From NCBI GenBank assembly GCA_017353855.1, contig JAFMSA010000051.1:1-13068 (forward strand): DNA of 13,068 nucleotides, written 5' to 3'. Under the pieces are notes generated by a model, which saw only the letters and a list, made by a program, of their open reading frames with translations, searched no databases and was not told the origin of the DNA. Each line of letters starts with the position of its first letter. Position 1 is the stretch's first letter. The stretch is from Alphaproteobacteria bacterium. GTDB lineage: Bacteria > Pseudomonadota > Alphaproteobacteria > ATCC43930 > CGMCC-115725. Of the stretch, positions 1 through 8,070 are shown piece after piece. The position numbers and the translations under genes were made by a program.

Positions 1-1316
1 TGGAAGATATCAATCTCCACTTTACCGGGGACATTCACGCGATCGGCGCAGCGAACAATCTGCTTGCCGCGCTGGTCGACAACCACGTCTATTACGGTCT
101 CGAGCCGCGCATCGATCCGCGGCGGGTCAGTTGGCGCCGCGCGATGGATATGAACGACCGGGCGCTCCGCTCGCTGATCTCCTCGCTTGGCGGCGTGGCC
201 AATGGCTATCCGCGCGAGGACGGTTTCGACATTACCGCCGCTTCGCAGGTGATGGCGACATTCTGCCTCGCCACAAGCATTCAGGATCTGCAACGCCGGC
301 TCGGGAACATCATCGTCGGTCAGACTCGCGAGCGACAGCCGGTGACGGCTGCCGACGTCAAGGCCGCGGGATCCATGACCGCGCTGTTGAAAGACGCGCT
401 CGCCCCCAATTTGGTGCAGACGATCGAGCACAACCCGGTTTTCATCCACGGCGGGCCGTTCGCCAACATCGCTCATGGATGCAATTCGGTGATCGCAACC
501 ACCTCGGCGTTGAAACTCGCCGACTATGTCGTTACCGAGGCCGGGTTCGGCGCCGATCTCGGGGCGGAGAAATTCTTTGACATCAAATGCCGCAAAGCGG
601 GAATTGCGCCCGATGCGGCGGTAATCGTGGCTACCGTGCGCGCGCTCAAGATGCATGGCGGGGTGGGACGCGATGCGTTGCGCGAGGAGAACGTTGACGC
701 AGTTGAGAAGGGCTTTGCCAATCTTTCCCGCCATATCGCAAATATTCGGCAGTTCGGCGTGCCCGCGGTGGTGTCGGTCAACCGCTTCAGCGCCGACACC
801 GCCGCGGAACTTGGCCGGCTACAGGAGCTGTGTGCGCAAGAAGGCGTGAAGGCGGTCATAGCCGACCATTGGGCCCAGGGCGGCGAGGGTGCGATAGAGC
901 TGGCCCGCGCCGTCGTCGATCTTGCTGAGAGTGGCACGGCGAACTTCCACTTCCTCTATCCGGAGGAGATGCCGCTCTTGGAAAAACTTCGCACGATCAC
1001 CCAGCGGATCTACGGCGCTGCCGATATCGAGGTCAACCAGTCGGTCCGCGGCCAGTTCCAACAGCTGGAGGCTCAGGGGTTCGGTCATTTCCCGGTATGC
1101 ATCGCCAAGACGCAGCTCAGCTTTACGACCGACCCCAACCTTAAGGGGGCGCCGAGCGGCCACGTGGTTAGCGTGCGTGAGGTGCGGCTGTCCGCCGGAG
1201 CAGAGTTCGTCGTCGCGATCTGCGGCGACATGATGACGATGCCCGGTCTTCCCCGCGTGCCGGCCGCGAACAGCATCGAGGTGACTGAAGACGGGCGCAT
1301 CGTCGGTCTGTTCTGA
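1..1316 (+). CDS. fhs: Formate--tetrahydrofolate ligase, 5'-truncated by window edge
   Basis: This enzyme makes 10-formyl-tetrahydrofolate from formate, THF and ATP in the cytoplasm, feeding purine and formyl-Met synthesis. The reading frame is open from base 3, so the start and the N-terminal P-loop region lie outside the window. About 437 C-terminal residues are visible, against about 557 for the whole family protein. The first visible residues, EDINLHFTGD, are a conserved Fhs block. Downstream, NPVFIHGGPFANIAHGCNS, TEAGFGADLGAEKFFDIKCR and the C-terminal GDMMTMPGLP are near-invariant family motifs. The frame is uninterrupted to the TGA at 1314-1316. The next gene begins 13 bases later on the same strand and also acts on formyl-folates, so an operon is likely. 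Identification is secure; only the 5' part is unknown. Confidence 0.97.
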   Translation, partial: EDINLHFTGDIHAIGAANNLLAALVDNHVYYGLEPRIDPRRVSWRRAMDMNDRALRSLISSLGGVANGYPREDGFDITAASQVMATFCLATSIQDLQRRLGNIIVGQTRERQPVTAADVKAAGSMTALLKDALAPNLVQTIEHNPVFIHGGPFANIAHGCNSVIATTSALKLADYVVTEAGFGADLGAEKFFDIKCRKAGIAPDAAVIVATVRALKMHGGVGRDALREENVDAVEKGFANLSRHIANIRQFGVPAVVSVNRFSADTAAELGRLQELCAQEGVKAVIADHWAQGGEGAIELARAVVDLAESGTANFHFLYPEEMPLLEKLRTITQRIYGAADIEVNQSVRGQFQQLEAQGFGHFPVCIAKTQLSFTTDPNLKGAPSGHVVSVREVRLSAGAEFVVAICGDMMTMPGLPRVPAANSIEVTEDGRIVGLF

Positions 1317-1329
1317 GCACCGAGGCGAC

Positions 1330-1902
1330 GTGGAAGGATCCGAGCTTAGGGCCTGGCGCCGGTCGGAGCGGCAGCGCCTGCTGGCGCTTCGTTCCGGGGC
1401 TCCGGCAGCCGATCGCCGGCGGTGGGGACAACATATCGAGGCGCGGCTGCGCGGTCTGTTCAACGAGCGAGCGGACATTATTCTCGGTGTCTATTGGCCG
1501 TTTCAGGCCGAATTCAATCCTCGCCCCTTGATCGATTGGCTGATCAGCCGGGGTTCCGGGGTCGCGCTGCCGGCGGTCATCGACAAAAAGGGTCCGCTCG
1601 AATACCGCCAATGGCGGCCGGGCGAACCGCTGGTCGACGGGGTGTGGAATATTCCGGTCCCCCAACAGCGCAACATTGTGATCCCGCAGGCCGTTCTGGC
1701 GCCGCTGGTCGGGTTTGACCGGCAGCATTACAGGCTCGGCTACGGCGGGGGCTATTTCGATCGGACTCTGGCAGCCCTTTGGCCGCGGCCTCTGGCGATC
1801 GGGGTCGGCTTTGAGCTGTCGGGGATCGAGACGATCTATCCTCAGCCTTTCGACGTCCCGATGGATGTCGTTGTCACAGAGGCTGAAATCCGGCGCCGCT
1901 GA
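1330..1902 (+). CDS. ygfA: 5-formyltetrahydrofolate cyclo-ligase (methenyl-THF synthetase)
   Basis: The protein has 190 residues, typical for the family. It uses ATP to convert 5-formyl-THF (folinic acid) to 5,10-methenyl-THF, clearing a by-product that inhibits folate enzymes. The hallmark GYGGGYFDR lies at residues 137-145, preceded by LAPLVGFD. The N-terminal helix is Arg-rich, as usual for phosphate and folate binding. The C-terminal DVPMDVVVTE block (about 175-184) is conserved. The start is GTG, with GAGG at 1322-1325 as a weak ribosome site. It follows fhs by 13 bases, so co-transcription is likely, and both products enter the same one-carbon pool. It ends 19 bases before the convergent HTH gene. 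In many bacteria this gene adjoins 6S RNA, but there is no room for one here. Confidence 0.95.
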   Translation: MEGSELRAWRRSERQRLLALRSGAPAADRRRWGQHIEARLRGLFNERADIILGVYWPFQAEFNPRPLIDWLISRGSGVALPAVIDKKGPLEYRQWRPGEPLVDGVWNIPVPQQRNIVIPQAVLAPLVGFDRQHYRLGYGGGYFDRTLAALWPRPLAIGVGFELSGIETIYPQPFDVPMDVVVTEAEIRRR

Positions 1903-1921
1903 TTGCGTTTTACGACCGGAT

Positions 1922-2572
1922 TTATCGCTCCTGCGCCCGTAGCGACGCATGCTCAGCGCTTGCGTTCAGTCGATCGAGCACGATCGTGGTCCGCGCCGCG
2001 ACCCGCATCAGATCGGATGCGGCTTGGCGAAGCCGCTGACGCACGCTCGGGGAGCCCTCCACGAGTGCCGCATCGAAGCTGGATCGAAAGGCCTCGATGG
2101 CCGCTTCCGCGCGCCCATGAAGCTCATCGTCGAGGCCGGCCGTAAGAGCAGAGGCCCGGTTTTTACGCGGATTGCCGAGCCGCTGCTGCGCAGGCGGTTG
2201 CGGAGCTTGGGCGTGCGGCACCGCATGTGCGGCGGTAGGCCCAGCCTGGAATTGAGCGGCGGGAGCCATGGAGACCCCCGTCCTACTCTGCGTCGGCAGA
2301 AATCCTCCGGCTTGCGCGCGAGAGGATTCGGCAACGGGGGAGGGGGGCGGTGCAAATTGTGCTCGCAGTGTCCCGCGAGTTGTCGTCGCCGATCCCGGCT
2401 GCCCGTTCAGCGGCTGCCCGCTATTCTGCTGAGTCCGCTGCCGATTGCGCTTAAGAATGTAATGAATTGCCGGCGGAGTGCAGCCGTAAATCTGCGCGAT
2501 TCTGCTGATTGACTCGCCTTGCGCGTATCGTGCCGCAATGGCGTGCCACTCGCCTTGCGGAATCTTGGACAT
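1922..2572 (-). CDS. Helix-turn-helix protein of unknown function with Pro/Gln/Ala-rich linker
   Basis: The protein has 216 residues. Residues about 7-45 form a resolvase/GcrA-like helix-turn-helix: EWHAIAARYAQGESISRIA, then YGCTPPAIHYILKRNR. A low-complexity stretch rich in Pro, Gln and Ala follows (about 46-140), probably disordered. The C-terminal 70 residues are predicted helical and charged, from LDDELHGRAEAAIEAF through RQRLRQAASDLMRVAARTT. It looks like a DNA-binding protein with an oligomerisation or partner domain at its C-terminus. From memory, proteins with this N-terminus recur in alphaproteobacteria, but I know of no assigned function. AGGAG lies 5 bases ahead of the ATG, supporting this start. 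It is divergent from the HtrA gene and convergent with ygfA. DNA binding is inferred from the motif only. Confidence 0.85.
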   Translation of the reverse strand: MSKIPQGEWHAIAARYAQGESISRIAQIYGCTPPAIHYILKRNRQRTQQNSGQPLNGQPGSATTTRGTLRAQFAPPPSPVAESSRAQAGGFLPTQSRTGVSMAPAAQFQAGPTAAHAVPHAQAPQPPAQQRLGNPRKNRASALTAGLDDELHGRAEAAIEAFRSSFDAALVEGSPSVRQRLRQAASDLMRVAARTTIVLDRLNASAEHASLRAQER

Positions 2573-2666
2573 GTGTACTCCTGCTTTACGTCCGTTCAGC
2601 CAGGGGCCTCGCCCGGCTTTTTAGGGCCTTCCGCCCGTTTCGAGGTTCGGCCGGCCGAGCCCAAAA

Positions 2667-2693
2667 CGGTTCGCACACGTTTTCCGCGAACCG
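2667..2693. repeat. Inverted repeat CGGTTCGC-N11-GCGAACCG
   Basis: Perfect 8-bp arms at 2667-2674 and 2686-2693 around an 11-base loop. Read on the minus strand, the hairpin is followed by TTTTGGG and sits about 95 bases ahead of the HTH start codon. It could therefore be a weak terminator or attenuator in that leader, an operator, or a copy of a dispersed intergenic palindrome. The repeat is certain; its function is unknown. Confidence 0.6.
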
Positions 2694-2924
2694 AAAGCTT
2701 CTTAAACAAAAATGGGTTATCACTTAACCGTTTCAAGATATATCGCCGGATCAGACCATCATTCGTTGGTTTCATTAACGGGTCGTGGTTCGCGTCCGTC
2801 GGTGAGGCCGGTCTCCGGCCGCCCAAAAAGGACGCTTCACAGCGCCGGCACACGCGTTTCGCGTGGCCCAACCCTGGCGTCATACAAAAGAGATGCCGCC
2901 TAACGTTCCGTTGCCACGCTCGGT

Positions 2925-2950
2925 TGAACCAATAGGTCTATCGAACCGTT
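2925..2950 (+). promoter_or_regulatory. Candidate EcfG-type (general stress response) promoter for the HtrA gene
   Basis: TGAAC at 2925-2929 and CGTT at 2947-2950 are separated by 17 bases. The alphaproteobacterial EcfG consensus is GGAAC-N16/17-CGTT, so nine half-site bases give one mismatch. Transcription would start near 2957, giving a leader of about 20 bases before the ATG at 2977. A stress-induced periplasmic protease fits such control. A match this short can arise by chance. Confidence 0.4.
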
Positions 2951-2976
2951 AGCATGCGCTAGACATGGAGAGCATC

Positions 2977-4293
2977 ATGAACGACGCGCAGGGCGAGCCG
3001 GCCCTAGCCGAAACAGAAGCTGCCTCCGCCCCCAAAACCCTCGCGATGCTCGTCTCGGGCGTGTCTCGATCGCGTGCAGCGTCATTAGCCGCGGTCCTCT
3101 CGCTCGGGATTACGGGAATGGCGGCGGGCTGCATTCAGACAGATCGGGCATCTGCCCCCAGCTTTGCACCGGTAGTACGGAAAGTCATGCCGGCAGTCGT
3201 CAATGTGGCGGCGATCCAGAAGCTCAACAGTGCTGACACTGGCGAGAAAGGATTGAACAGCGATCTATCCGATAAACAGTCCGATAAACGAAAATCGCTC
3301 GAGGAGTTGCTTCGCCGGTTTTTGGAATCGCAGGGTCGCAAGGCCAGGCCCGAGCCCAAAGTGACTACTGTAGCTTTGGGTTCGGGGTTCATCATCGATC
3401 CGAGGGGCTACGTCGTTACTGACGATCACGTTGTCGAAAATGCCGAAAAGGTGACGATAGTCCTCCAGGACGCGGCCGAATATCCGGCCCGCGTGGTCGG
3501 ACGCGATCCGTTGACTGATCTTGCGTTGCTAAAGATCGACGCGGGTCATCCGCTGTCATACGTCCGATGGGGCGACAGTGATAGTACCCAGATCGGAGAC
3601 TGGGTGCTCGCGATCGGTAATCCGTTTGGCCTCGACAATACGGTCAGCAGCGGAATTATTTCGGGGCGCGGGCGCGATATCCACTCAGGTCCCTACGACG
3701 ACTACCTGCAGATCGATGCGGCGATCAACCGGGGCAATTCGGGCGGCCCGACCTTCGATCTGCATGGCAACGTGATTGGCGTCAACACGGCGATCTACTC
3801 TCCAAATGGCGGTTCGGTCGGCATCGGTTTCGCTATACCGGCAAACCGCGCAAAGCCGGTGCTCGAACAGTTGAGAGACCGTGGGAAAGTGACGCGGGGC
3901 TGGCTCGGGCTTCAGATTCAGCCGGTAACACCCCAACTGGTCCAGGCGCTGGGGCTGCCGGGTACTTCGGGTGCCCTCGTTTCGAGGGTCGGAGCAGGCA
4001 GTCCGGCGGCTGTCGCCGGATTCCAGACAGGTGACGTGATTCTCTCGATCAACGGACGCAAAATCAGGCGCATGCGCGAGCTTCCGCGCACGGTTGCGGA
4101 AATGCCGATCGGCCAGAGGGCAGCCGTCACCATATGGCGGGGGAATGCGGCGTCCACGCTGCAGCCGGTGATCAGCGAAATGCCCGCGAACCCGGAAGTC
4201 GCCGAATTGCCGGCGGGAGAGAATTACGGCGGTCGGCCTGAGCGGCGCACGGCAGCGCCGTCGCTGATGCTGGATATGTCCTCGGCGATTTGA
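2977..4293 (+). CDS. HtrA/Deg-family trypsin-like serine protease with one PDZ domain
   Basis: This is a periplasmic protein-quality-control protease of 438 residues from the ATG at 2977. That start is preferred over the in-frame ATG at 2965 because GGAGAG (2967-2972) lies just before it, while the upstream ATG has no ribosome site. The catalytic triad is complete: His151 in VVTDDHVVENA, Asp181 in DPLTDLALLK and Ser255 in NRGNSGGP. A hydrophobic segment at about residues 36-51 ends in AAGC (Cys52). It is an export signal, possibly of lipoprotein type with a relaxed lipobox. A charged linker (about 85-128, including LEELLRRFLESQ) corresponds to the LA-loop region of DegP/DegQ. One PDZ domain follows (about 305-395, LGLQIQPV to AAVTIWRG) and there is no second PDZ. 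DegS- or DegQ-like naming is uncertain. Confidence 0.94.
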   Translation: MNDAQGEPALAETEAASAPKTLAMLVSGVSRSRAASLAAVLSLGITGMAAGCIQTDRASAPSFAPVVRKVMPAVVNVAAIQKLNSADTGEKGLNSDLSDKQSDKRKSLEELLRRFLESQGRKARPEPKVTTVALGSGFIIDPRGYVVTDDHVVENAEKVTIVLQDAAEYPARVVGRDPLTDLALLKIDAGHPLSYVRWGDSDSTQIGDWVLAIGNPFGLDNTVSSGIISGRGRDIHSGPYDDYLQIDAAINRGNSGGPTFDLHGNVIGVNTAIYSPNGGSVGIGFAIPANRAKPVLEQLRDRGKVTRGWLGLQIQPVTPQLVQALGLPGTSGALVSRVGAGSPAAVAGFQTGDVILSINGRKIRRMRELPRTVAEMPIGQRAAVTIWRGNAASTLQPVISEMPANPEVAELPAGENYGGRPERRTAAPSLMLDMSSAI

Positions 4294-4303
4294 TCCGACG
4301 CCA

Positions 4304-4320
4304 CCCGGCTCCCGGGCTTT
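4304..4320 (+). terminator. Weak candidate intrinsic terminator after the HtrA gene
   Basis: CCCGG (4304-4308) and CCGGG (4312-4316) can pair around the triplet CTC, followed by CTTT. The stem is short and the T-tract poor, so this is a low-confidence call. The remaining bases up to 4570 show no gene; they separate the protease gene from the convergent transporter gene. Confidence 0.3.
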
Positions 4321-4570
4321 AACACGCCCGACACCTTCGAAGTCGCAGGCTCCTCGCGGACAAGCATTGCTGATTGGCGACGCAATCCGCAATGCGGTCG
4401 GTCGCGCCTCACGAACTCGGCAGGTCGGCTGGTTCGAGGTCGTCCGGACCCGCAGCCATATCGAGGCCGGCAGGATCGCGCGCCGTCAGGAAATTCTGGA
4501 GGTCGGTTTTACTCCCCAAAGGCAGCTGGGATGCGGTTTCCGGTCGGGTGCGGAAGGCGGTCAGCCAGCG

Positions 4571-5935
4571 TCATCTGCGTGCTTTTGCGGTCACCGCAAG
4601 CAGCAGACCCGCTATTGCCGACATCACGCCGGCCAGCCAGAACGTGGCTCTGAAACCCGGCATGAAAGCATCGCCTGGGAAATATTGTTCAATAACGTGG
4701 AAGACGAGGGTGAACAGCGTCGCGCCGATGACGACGCCCAGCGACCGGCTCAGCATCGCAACGCTACCGGAGACACCGCGATGGCGTCGCGGAAGCGTTT
4801 GCATCACGATATCCATGTAGGCTACCTGAAAAAGACCGACGCCTAATCCCTGGAGCGCGAGGGCCCCCAAGACTGCGAGGATCCACCAGGCGGCACCCGC
4901 TCCCGAGCTGCCGATCAGCACCAGCCCCGTTCCGGACAGCAATGCACCCAGAGCGGCCACACGGCCCGCAGACAGGCGCGCGATGATCGCGCCTGCCAGC
5001 GGAGAACCGACGATACTCCCGACAAATGAGGCGGCAAGGGCGGCGCCCGCTGCAAATAGCGAGAGGCCCTCGACCCGGACCAAATAATACGGACCGAACA
5101 GGAGAACCGAAAAACTGGCCACATAAATCAGCACGCTCGCGAGATTCGCGGCGGCAAACCTGGCATTGCGGAAGAAATCCAGATTGACGATAGGTTGGGC
5201 GACGAGTCGCTCCCAGTAGACGAACCCGAAGAGGCTCGCCGCGGCGGTCGTCAGGAAAGCCGCCGGCAGCAATGCATGCCGGCCCGGATGCTGCAGTTGG
5301 TTGAGCGCGAGCAGGAGCGTGCTGATCCCGAGCGCCAGCAGAATGGCGCCTAGAATGTCGAGCGGCTCTCGGGTACCACGCGACACCGGGGCGGCGAAGG
5401 CCGCGGGGAACACAAGGGAGGCGAAGGCAATCGGAGCACGAAACCAAAAAACCGCCGGCCAGCCCCAGACGTGGACCAACACGCCGCCCAGCAACGGCCC
5501 GAGTGCCGAACCGATCGCGTAAATCATCGTAAAGAGAGCGACGGCGCGGGTCCGTTTGTCTTCCGGGAAGAGCCCGGTTACGATGGCAGGAGCGCAGCTG
5601 ACGACCAGCGAGGCGCCGATCCCCTGCAGAAACCGGCAGAAGAGCAGCCAGCCGTAACCTGGCGCCGCGGCGCATAGCAGATATGCGGTACCGCTCCACA
5701 GCAGTCCTACGCGAAAGACCCGGCCATGGCCGAAGATGTCGCCTACCCGCCCAAAGGCGAGCATCAGGCTGGCATAAGTCAGTACATAGCAGATGACGAC
5801 CCACTGAATGGATTCGATCGGCAGGCCGAAGCTTTGGGTGATATCAGGAAACGCGATGTTCACCGCCGTGTCGAGCGGGACGACGGAAGTCCCGAGACCG
5901 ACGAAGATCACGCGCAGTGCTTGCTGTGGCGTCAT
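4571..5935 (-). CDS. MFS drug-efflux transporter, DHA2 (EmrB/QacA)-like
   Basis: This is a polytopic inner-membrane protein of 454 residues, probably a proton-coupled exporter of drugs or metabolites. LDTAVNIAFPDI (about residues 21-32) corresponds to motif D1 of the DHA2 group in helix 1. GRVGDIFGHGR (62-72) is motif A in the helix 2-3 loop. GSALGPLLGG followed by WGWPAVFWFRAPI is the helix 5 region typical of this group. Hydrophobic segments continue to the C-terminus, consistent with about 14 helices. I chose the ATG at 5935; an in-frame TTG at 5950 would add five residues, and neither has a clear ribosome site. It is divergent from the isoaspartyl peptidase gene with 92 bases between starts. 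No TetR or MarR regulator adjoins it, and the substrate cannot be read from the sequence. Confidence 0.92.
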   Translation of the reverse strand: MTPQQALRVIFVGLGTSVVPLDTAVNIAFPDITQSFGLPIESIQWVVICYVLTYASLMLAFGRVGDIFGHGRVFRVGLLWSGTAYLLCAAAPGYGWLLFCRFLQGIGASLVVSCAPAIVTGLFPEDKRTRAVALFTMIYAIGSALGPLLGGVLVHVWGWPAVFWFRAPIAFASLVFPAAFAAPVSRGTREPLDILGAILLALGISTLLLALNQLQHPGRHALLPAAFLTTAAASLFGFVYWERLVAQPIVNLDFFRNARFAAANLASVLIYVASFSVLLFGPYYLVRVEGLSLFAAGAALAASFVGSIVGSPLAGAIIARLSAGRVAALGALLSGTGLVLIGSSGAGAAWWILAVLGALALQGLGVGLFQVAYMDIVMQTLPRRHRGVSGSVAMLSRSLGVVIGATLFTLVFHVIEQYFPGDAFMPGFRATFWLAGVMSAIAGLLLAVTAKARR

Positions 5936-6027
5936 TTGCACGCGCGTCAAGTGTTCTTTCGCGACGGGCCTGGCATCATCGCGTTAATGTGGCTCCCGAG
6001 AAATCGCCCGAGTATCAAGCTAAGGAA

Positions 6028-6987
6028 ATGACGTCCACCGAAACAGGCTTCGTTCTCGCCGTGCACGGGGGGGCAGGAACGGTTCCCCGAGTCGACGCGA
6101 CGGCGTCGCTGACGGCCTTGCACCATACCGGGTTACGCCGGGCGCTGATAGCCGGTCGCGACATTCTGGCCGTCGGCGGCCGGGCGATCGATGCGGTTAC
6201 CGCCGCCGTCGTGGTGCTCGAGGACGACCCGCTGTTCAATGCCGGCCGAGGCAGCGTCTTCACTGCGACCGGAACACAGGAAATGGACGCCTCGGTGATG
6301 GATGGCAGCGACCATCGGGCGGGTGCAGTGGCGGGCATCCTCGGACCTCGCAATCCGGTATTGGCGGCGCGCGCAGTGATGGAGCGGTCGAACCAAGTAT
6401 TCCTGATCGGAGAAGGAGCTCTCGCCTTCTGCCGAGAGCAAGGTATCGCTTTTGCCGAGCCCAGCTACTTTTACAGCGAGAAACGCTGGCGGGAACTGCA
6501 GCACGAGCTCGCGGGACGGCGGCGGGAAATGCCGATTGTCACCGCGGAGCAGGGGCACGGCACCGTCGGTGCGGTTGCCCGGGATCGCCACGGCAATCTT
6601 GCCGCCGCCACGTCGACCGGCGGTATGGTTGGCAAGACCCCGGGCAGAGTGGGCGACAGCCCGATTATCGGGGCCGGGATTTACGCCGACAACGGGACCT
6701 GTGCCGTTTCGGCGACCGGTCATGGCGAATTCTTCATGCGATATGGCGCGGCGTTTGAGGTCGCCGCACGCATGCGTTATGCCAATCAAAGCCTGCAGTT
6801 GGCGGCTCGGTCAGTTGTTGACGGTCTGGCCGCGATGGGCGGGTCCGGCGGCCTCGTCGCGGTCGATCGCACGCGTGCGCTGGCCATGCCGTTTAATACG
6901 GCCGGGATGTACCGCGGTTACGTCCAGGACGGGGGAGCAATTCACACCGCAGTATACGACGAACCTTACCAGGCCGGACCGCACTAG
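6028..6987 (+). CDS. iaaA: Isoaspartyl peptidase / L-asparaginase, Ntn-hydrolase family
   Basis: This type 2 asparaginase hydrolyses beta-aspartyl dipeptides and asparagine. It is made as a precursor that cuts itself ahead of a threonine, which then becomes the nucleophile. The 319-residue length is normal. The nucleophile is Thr179 in HGTVGAVA, the same position as in E. coli IaaA. Arg207 and Asp210 in GRVGDSP, STGGMVGKTPG, and ATGHGE (about 229-234) match the substrate pocket. NAGRGSVF (71-78) is the conserved alpha-subunit motif. The ATG at 6028 is preferred because homologues begin shortly before LAVHGGAG; AAGGA (6022-6026) lies very close to it. A longer frame back to 5917 runs into the divergent transporter gene and is unlikely. 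No signal peptide is visible, so it is probably cytoplasmic. The stop overlaps that of the convergent hydrolase gene. Confidence 0.95.
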   Translation: MTSTETGFVLAVHGGAGTVPRVDATASLTALHHTGLRRALIAGRDILAVGGRAIDAVTAAVVVLEDDPLFNAGRGSVFTATGTQEMDASVMDGSDHRAGAVAGILGPRNPVLAARAVMERSNQVFLIGEGALAFCREQGIAFAEPSYFYSEKRWRELQHELAGRRREMPIVTAEQGHGTVGAVARDRHGNLAAATSTGGMVGKTPGRVGDSPIIGAGIYADNGTCAVSATGHGEFFMRYGAAFEVAARMRYANQSLQLAARSVVDGLAAMGGSGGLVAVDRTRALAMPFNTAGMYRGYVQDGGAIHTAVYDEPYQAGPH

Positions 6988-7946
6988 TTCCGGAATTCTT
7001 GTCCTTCCCAAGCGGCCCTCAAAGCCGCCGCCACCTCGTCAAGCGCCGGCAGCGCCGCATGCACGATTTTTCCCATGGTCAAAAAACCGTGGATCTGATC
7101 TGGAAACTGCCGTAGCAGCACCGGAACACCGTCCTGTTGCAGCCGGCGGGCGTAAGCTTCTCCCTCGTCGCACAGCACGTCGTTGCCGGCCGTCAACAGC
7201 AAGGCGGCCGGCAGCCTCGTGAGATGTTGTGCCCGCAATGGCGAGGCCCGCCAATCCCCGAGATCGGACGGTCCGCGCAGATAATTGTCGTAGAACCATT
7301 GCAGCGTCGGTCGTGTCAGCAAATACCCTTCCGCGAAGCGCTGCTTAGACGGATACGTCATCGCGCAGTCCGTCGCAGGATACAGCAATACCTGGAACAC
7401 CAGCTTTGGTTCTCCCAGGTCGCGCGCCAATAAGCAAACCACTGCAGCGAGATTGCCTCCTGCGCTGTCGCCGCCGACGGCCACTCGCTGGCGGTCGATG
7501 CCGATTGCCTTTGCCTGTTCGGCTACCCAGCAGGTGGCATACAGGCAATCCTCGACCGCGGCCGGAAATTTGTGTTCCGGAGCGAGGCGGTAATCCACCG
7601 AAACGACGATGCACCGCGCAGCGTTTGCGAGATGGCGACAGAGGCAGTCATGCGTGTCCAGATCGCCAATGACCCAGCCACCGCCGTGAAAATAGACGAG
7701 CGCCGGCAGCGCGCCGCCAGAGGAGGTCGTCGCACCGCGGTACAGCCGCATTCGAACGGTGCGGCCCGCTGGATGTCGCGCTGATAGCGCGCGTATCTCT
7801 GCGACCGGCTGCGGGGCAGACGACAGGGCCTCGCAGCTGGCGCGAAAAAGCGCGCGCGCCTCGGGCGCTGTCAGCGTTTCATACGGGGGCCCCCCGGCCA
7901 GCCGCATCATCTCCATTACCCGCGCCGCATCCGTATCGAGCGCCAT
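6984..7946 (-). CDS. Alpha/beta hydrolase, hormone-sensitive-lipase (GDXG) family esterase
   Basis: A cytoplasmic carboxylesterase of 320 residues from the ATG at 7946. The oxyanion-hole motif HGGGWVIGD starts at residue 87, and the nucleophile Ser161 sits in GGDSAGGN. Asp256 in TAGNDVLCDEG and His286 in QIHGF complete the triad. VDYRLAPEHKFPAAVED (about 117-133) is the usual family block. The frame extends upstream to 8114, but that stretch contains an intrinsic terminator and shows no family similarity, so MALDTDAARVM is the likely N-terminus. The family usually takes short-chain acyl esters; the physiological substrate is unknown. It converges with iaaA, and the two stop codons share CTAG at 6984-6987. 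Its own promoter may lie between the terminator at 8041-8070 and the start, or readthrough of that terminator may control it. Confidence 0.94.
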   Translation of the reverse strand: MALDTDAARVMEMMRLAGGPPYETLTAPEARALFRASCEALSSAPQPVAEIRALSARHPAGRTVRMRLYRGATTSSGGALPALVYFHGGGWVIGDLDTHDCLCRHLANAARCIVVSVDYRLAPEHKFPAAVEDCLYATCWVAEQAKAIGIDRQRVAVGGDSAGGNLAAVVCLLARDLGEPKLVFQVLLYPATDCAMTYPSKQRFAEGYLLTRPTLQWFYDNYLRGPSDLGDWRASPLRAQHLTRLPAALLLTAGNDVLCDEGEAYARRLQQDGVPVLLRQFPDQIHGFLTMGKIVHAALPALDEVAAALRAAWEGQEFRN

Positions 7947-8040
7947 CACCCGCACCCGGAAAAAGCGCGCCTTGGCATTGTAAAGATCTTCTCGAGCGAT
8001 TGGCCAGAGGTCATGTGCGGATCGCGGGGCCGGTAGGCGC

Positions 8041-8070
8041 AGAAAAGCCCCGGTCGGGGAAGACCGGGGC
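8041..8070 (-). terminator. Intrinsic terminator, minus strand
   Basis: A perfect 9-bp stem GCCCCGGTC/GACCGGGGC (8047-8055 and 8062-8070) with a 6-base loop is followed on the minus strand by TTTTCT (8046-8041). This is a textbook rho-independent terminator for transcription running leftward. The plus-strand side has no T-tract, so it acts in one direction. Confidence 0.85.

Larger units (their letters stand above)
2573..2976. other. Divergent intergenic region between the HTH gene and the HtrA gene
   Basis: About 400 bases with no convincing gene; short open frames here resemble nothing I know. It contains an 8-bp inverted repeat (2667-2693), an AT-rich core around 2700-2750 with the dyad GGTTA-N5-TAACC at 2715-2729, and a promoter-like element just ahead of the protease gene (2925-2950). 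It must carry the promoters of both flanking genes. Confidence 0.7.

Noticed and set aside
1903..1921. 6S RNA next to ygfA
   Set aside because: 6S RNA often adjoins this gene, but only 13 and 19 bases flank it here, too little for a 150-200 nt RNA.
819..1950. Two long minus-strand open frames opposite fhs and ygfA
   Set aside because: They are antisense to two securely identified genes, resemble no family, and are Arg/Pro/Ser-rich as expected of shadows in GC-rich DNA.
2519..2935. 138-codon plus-strand frame between the HTH and HtrA genes
   Set aside because: It starts inside the HTH gene on the opposite strand, has no ribosome site or recognisable domain, and crosses the inverted repeat and promoter region.
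4764..5804. 346-codon minus-strand frame inside the MFS gene
   Set aside because: It is in another frame of the same strand as a clear transporter with conserved motifs, and its Arg-rich translation is shadow-like.
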